Source: JAEUOS01 sp046160545 (GTDB lineage Bacteria > Pseudomonadota > Gammaproteobacteria > Burkholderiales > JAEUOS01). From it: a stretch of DNA of 64,000 bases. Each line of letters opens with the position of its first letter. Position 1 is the stretch's first letter. The notes under the pieces were generated by a model, which ran no database searches, was not told the origin of the DNA, and saw only the letters and a program-made list of their open reading frames with translations. Positions 63,304-64,000 of this stretch are shown piece after piece. Location: assembly GCA_046160545.1 (NCBI GenBank), contig JBJXGS010000093.1, forward strand, positions 11,130-75,129. The letters run 5' to 3'. Both the position numbers and the translations under genes were made by a program.

Positions 63304-64000
63304 GTGACCCTGACGATCCGGCAACTCCACCCGCACTTCGTTGGCGAAGTCAGCCCGATTGACCTGCGCCGCGTGACCGATCGCGACACCCTCGAGGAAC
63401 TGCGCGCCGGAATGGACCGCCATGCGGTGCTGGTGTTTCGCGATCAACCTTTCCCCGACCAGGAGCAGCTCGACTTCGCGCAGCGCTTCGACGGGCAGCT
63501 GCACGCGCGGACCTCGACCGCGGTGCTGGTAAAGAACCGCTTTGGCAACGAGGCCTTGACTGACATTTCCAACGTCGGGTCCGATGGACAGATTCTTGCG
63601 CCCGACGATCGTCGGCGCATGGGCGGGCTGGCGAACCGGCTATGGCACACCGACGCCTCCTTCGTCGACCCGCCGGGACGCTACTCGATGCTCTCTGCAC
63701 GTCTGATCCCGCAGGTTTCCGCTGATACCGAGTTCGCCGACATGCGCGCCGCCTACGACGCGCTGGATGCGGAGAGGCGCACCTCGCTAGAGGGTCTGAT
63801 GGTGCACCACTCGATCGCCTATTCGCGCGAGGTGCTGGGGTTCGAGTTCAGCGCGGCCGAGAAGGAACAATTGAAGGGCGCGGTGCACCCGCTGGTACGG
63901 ACTTTCCCGCGCACCGGCCGCAAGGGTCTGTATCTGGCCTCGCATGCCTCCTCGATCGTAGGCTGGCGTGTACCGGAAGGGCGGCTGCTGCTGCGCGATC
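63304..64000 (+). CDS. TauD/TfdA-family Fe(II)/2-oxoglutarate dioxygenase (3' end outside window)
   Basis: It begins at a GTG with GGGAG upstream. 232 codons are visible. The HxD iron site is His115 and Asp117 (LWHTDASF); the C-terminal His is outside the window. The family oxidises taurine, 2,4-D and similar acids. It is 18 bases after the hydratase and likely cotranscribed. The substrate is unknown. Confidence 0.85.
   Translation, partial: MTLTIRQLHPHFVGEVSPIDLRRVTDRDTLEELRAGMDRHAVLVFRDQPFPDQEQLDFAQRFDGQLHARTSTAVLVKNRFGNEALTDISNVGSDGQILAPDDRRRMGGLANRLWHTDASFVDPPGRYSMLSARLIPQVSADTEFADMRAAYDALDAERRTSLEGLMVHHSIAYSREVLGFEFSAAEKEQLKGAVHPLVRTFPRTGRKGLYLASHASSIVGWRVPEGRLLLRD

Overview
This window looks like a chromosomal segment of a GC-rich betaproteobacterium, in or near the Burkholderiales. 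Evidence: two tripartite-tricarboxylate (Bug-type) periplasmic receptors, a DUF3567 protein, a CNP1-like protein, an Ala/Lys/Pro-repeat histone H1-like protein, an NtrY kinase paired with a short response regulator, and the neighbourhoods M23-secA-argJ, zapD-coaE-pilD-pilC-pilB and rplU-rpmA-obgE-proB. Genus and species cannot be fixed from sequence alone. No phage, transposase, integrase, rRNA operon or CRISPR array was seen. The only RNA gene seen is tRNA-Pro(CGG).

Layout. 1-4.9 kb: start of an H1-like gene, then nrdA-nrdB (class Ia ribonucleotide reductase) behind a probable NrdR box. 4.9-9.6 kb: ampD, the type IV pilus two-component pair pilR/pilS coupled to a tiny Cys-rich membrane protein, and a CcsA/YpjD-like gene, divergent from ffh. 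9.6-15.2 kb: ffh, a cytidylate-kinase-like/BON fusion, a peroxiredoxin, lpxC, a small membrane protein, a DUF721 protein and an M23 peptidase. 15.3-21.2 kb: secA, argJ, a DUF815 ATPase and a Nudix-ThiE fusion. 21.2-26.9 kb on the minus strand: pilB, pilC, pilD, coaE, zapD, yacG. 27.2-31.4 kb: tRNA-Pro, ispB, and divergently rplU-rpmA-obgE-proB. 31.4-35.5 kb: rubrerythrin, an Fe-S oxidoreductase, DUF3501, CNP1-like and an Lgt-like protein. 35.5-41 kb: rppH divergent from proS, a lytic transglycosylase, an MFS carrier and a Bug receptor. 41-52.5 kb: topB, dprA and a LysM protein on minus; def, fmt, rsmB, DUF4390, ntrY and a short response regulator on plus. 52.8-64 kb is more accessory: DUF3567, two drug-efflux-type MFS carriers, a rhodanese, an SMP-30 lactonase, an acyl-CoA dehydrogenase, a zeta-toxin/small-protein pair, a lactonase-like metallo-hydrolase, an AstE/AspA-type hydrolase, a second Bug receptor, an enoyl-CoA hydratase and a truncated TauD-type dioxygenase.

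How the genes work together: most of the first 52 kb is housekeeping (dNTP synthesis, protein export and targeting, lipid A, formylation and deformylation, translation, DNA topology and uptake) with the type IV pilus split into a regulatory part (pilRS) and an assembly part (pilBCD). Genes are tightly packed, with ATGA or GTGA overlaps at PP0621-pilS, obgE-proB, proS-transglycosylase, DUF4390-ntrY and zeta-partner. The most unusual items are a diverged tandem copy of the 5' end of obgE making a 20-codon mini-ORF, hairpins centred on the nrdA and dprA stop codons, the toxin-first zeta pair, the kinase-BON fusion, a 21-bp palindrome inside the transglycosylase signal region, and the rubrerythrin operon with an internal hairpin. 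No wholly new multi-gene system was convincingly found.
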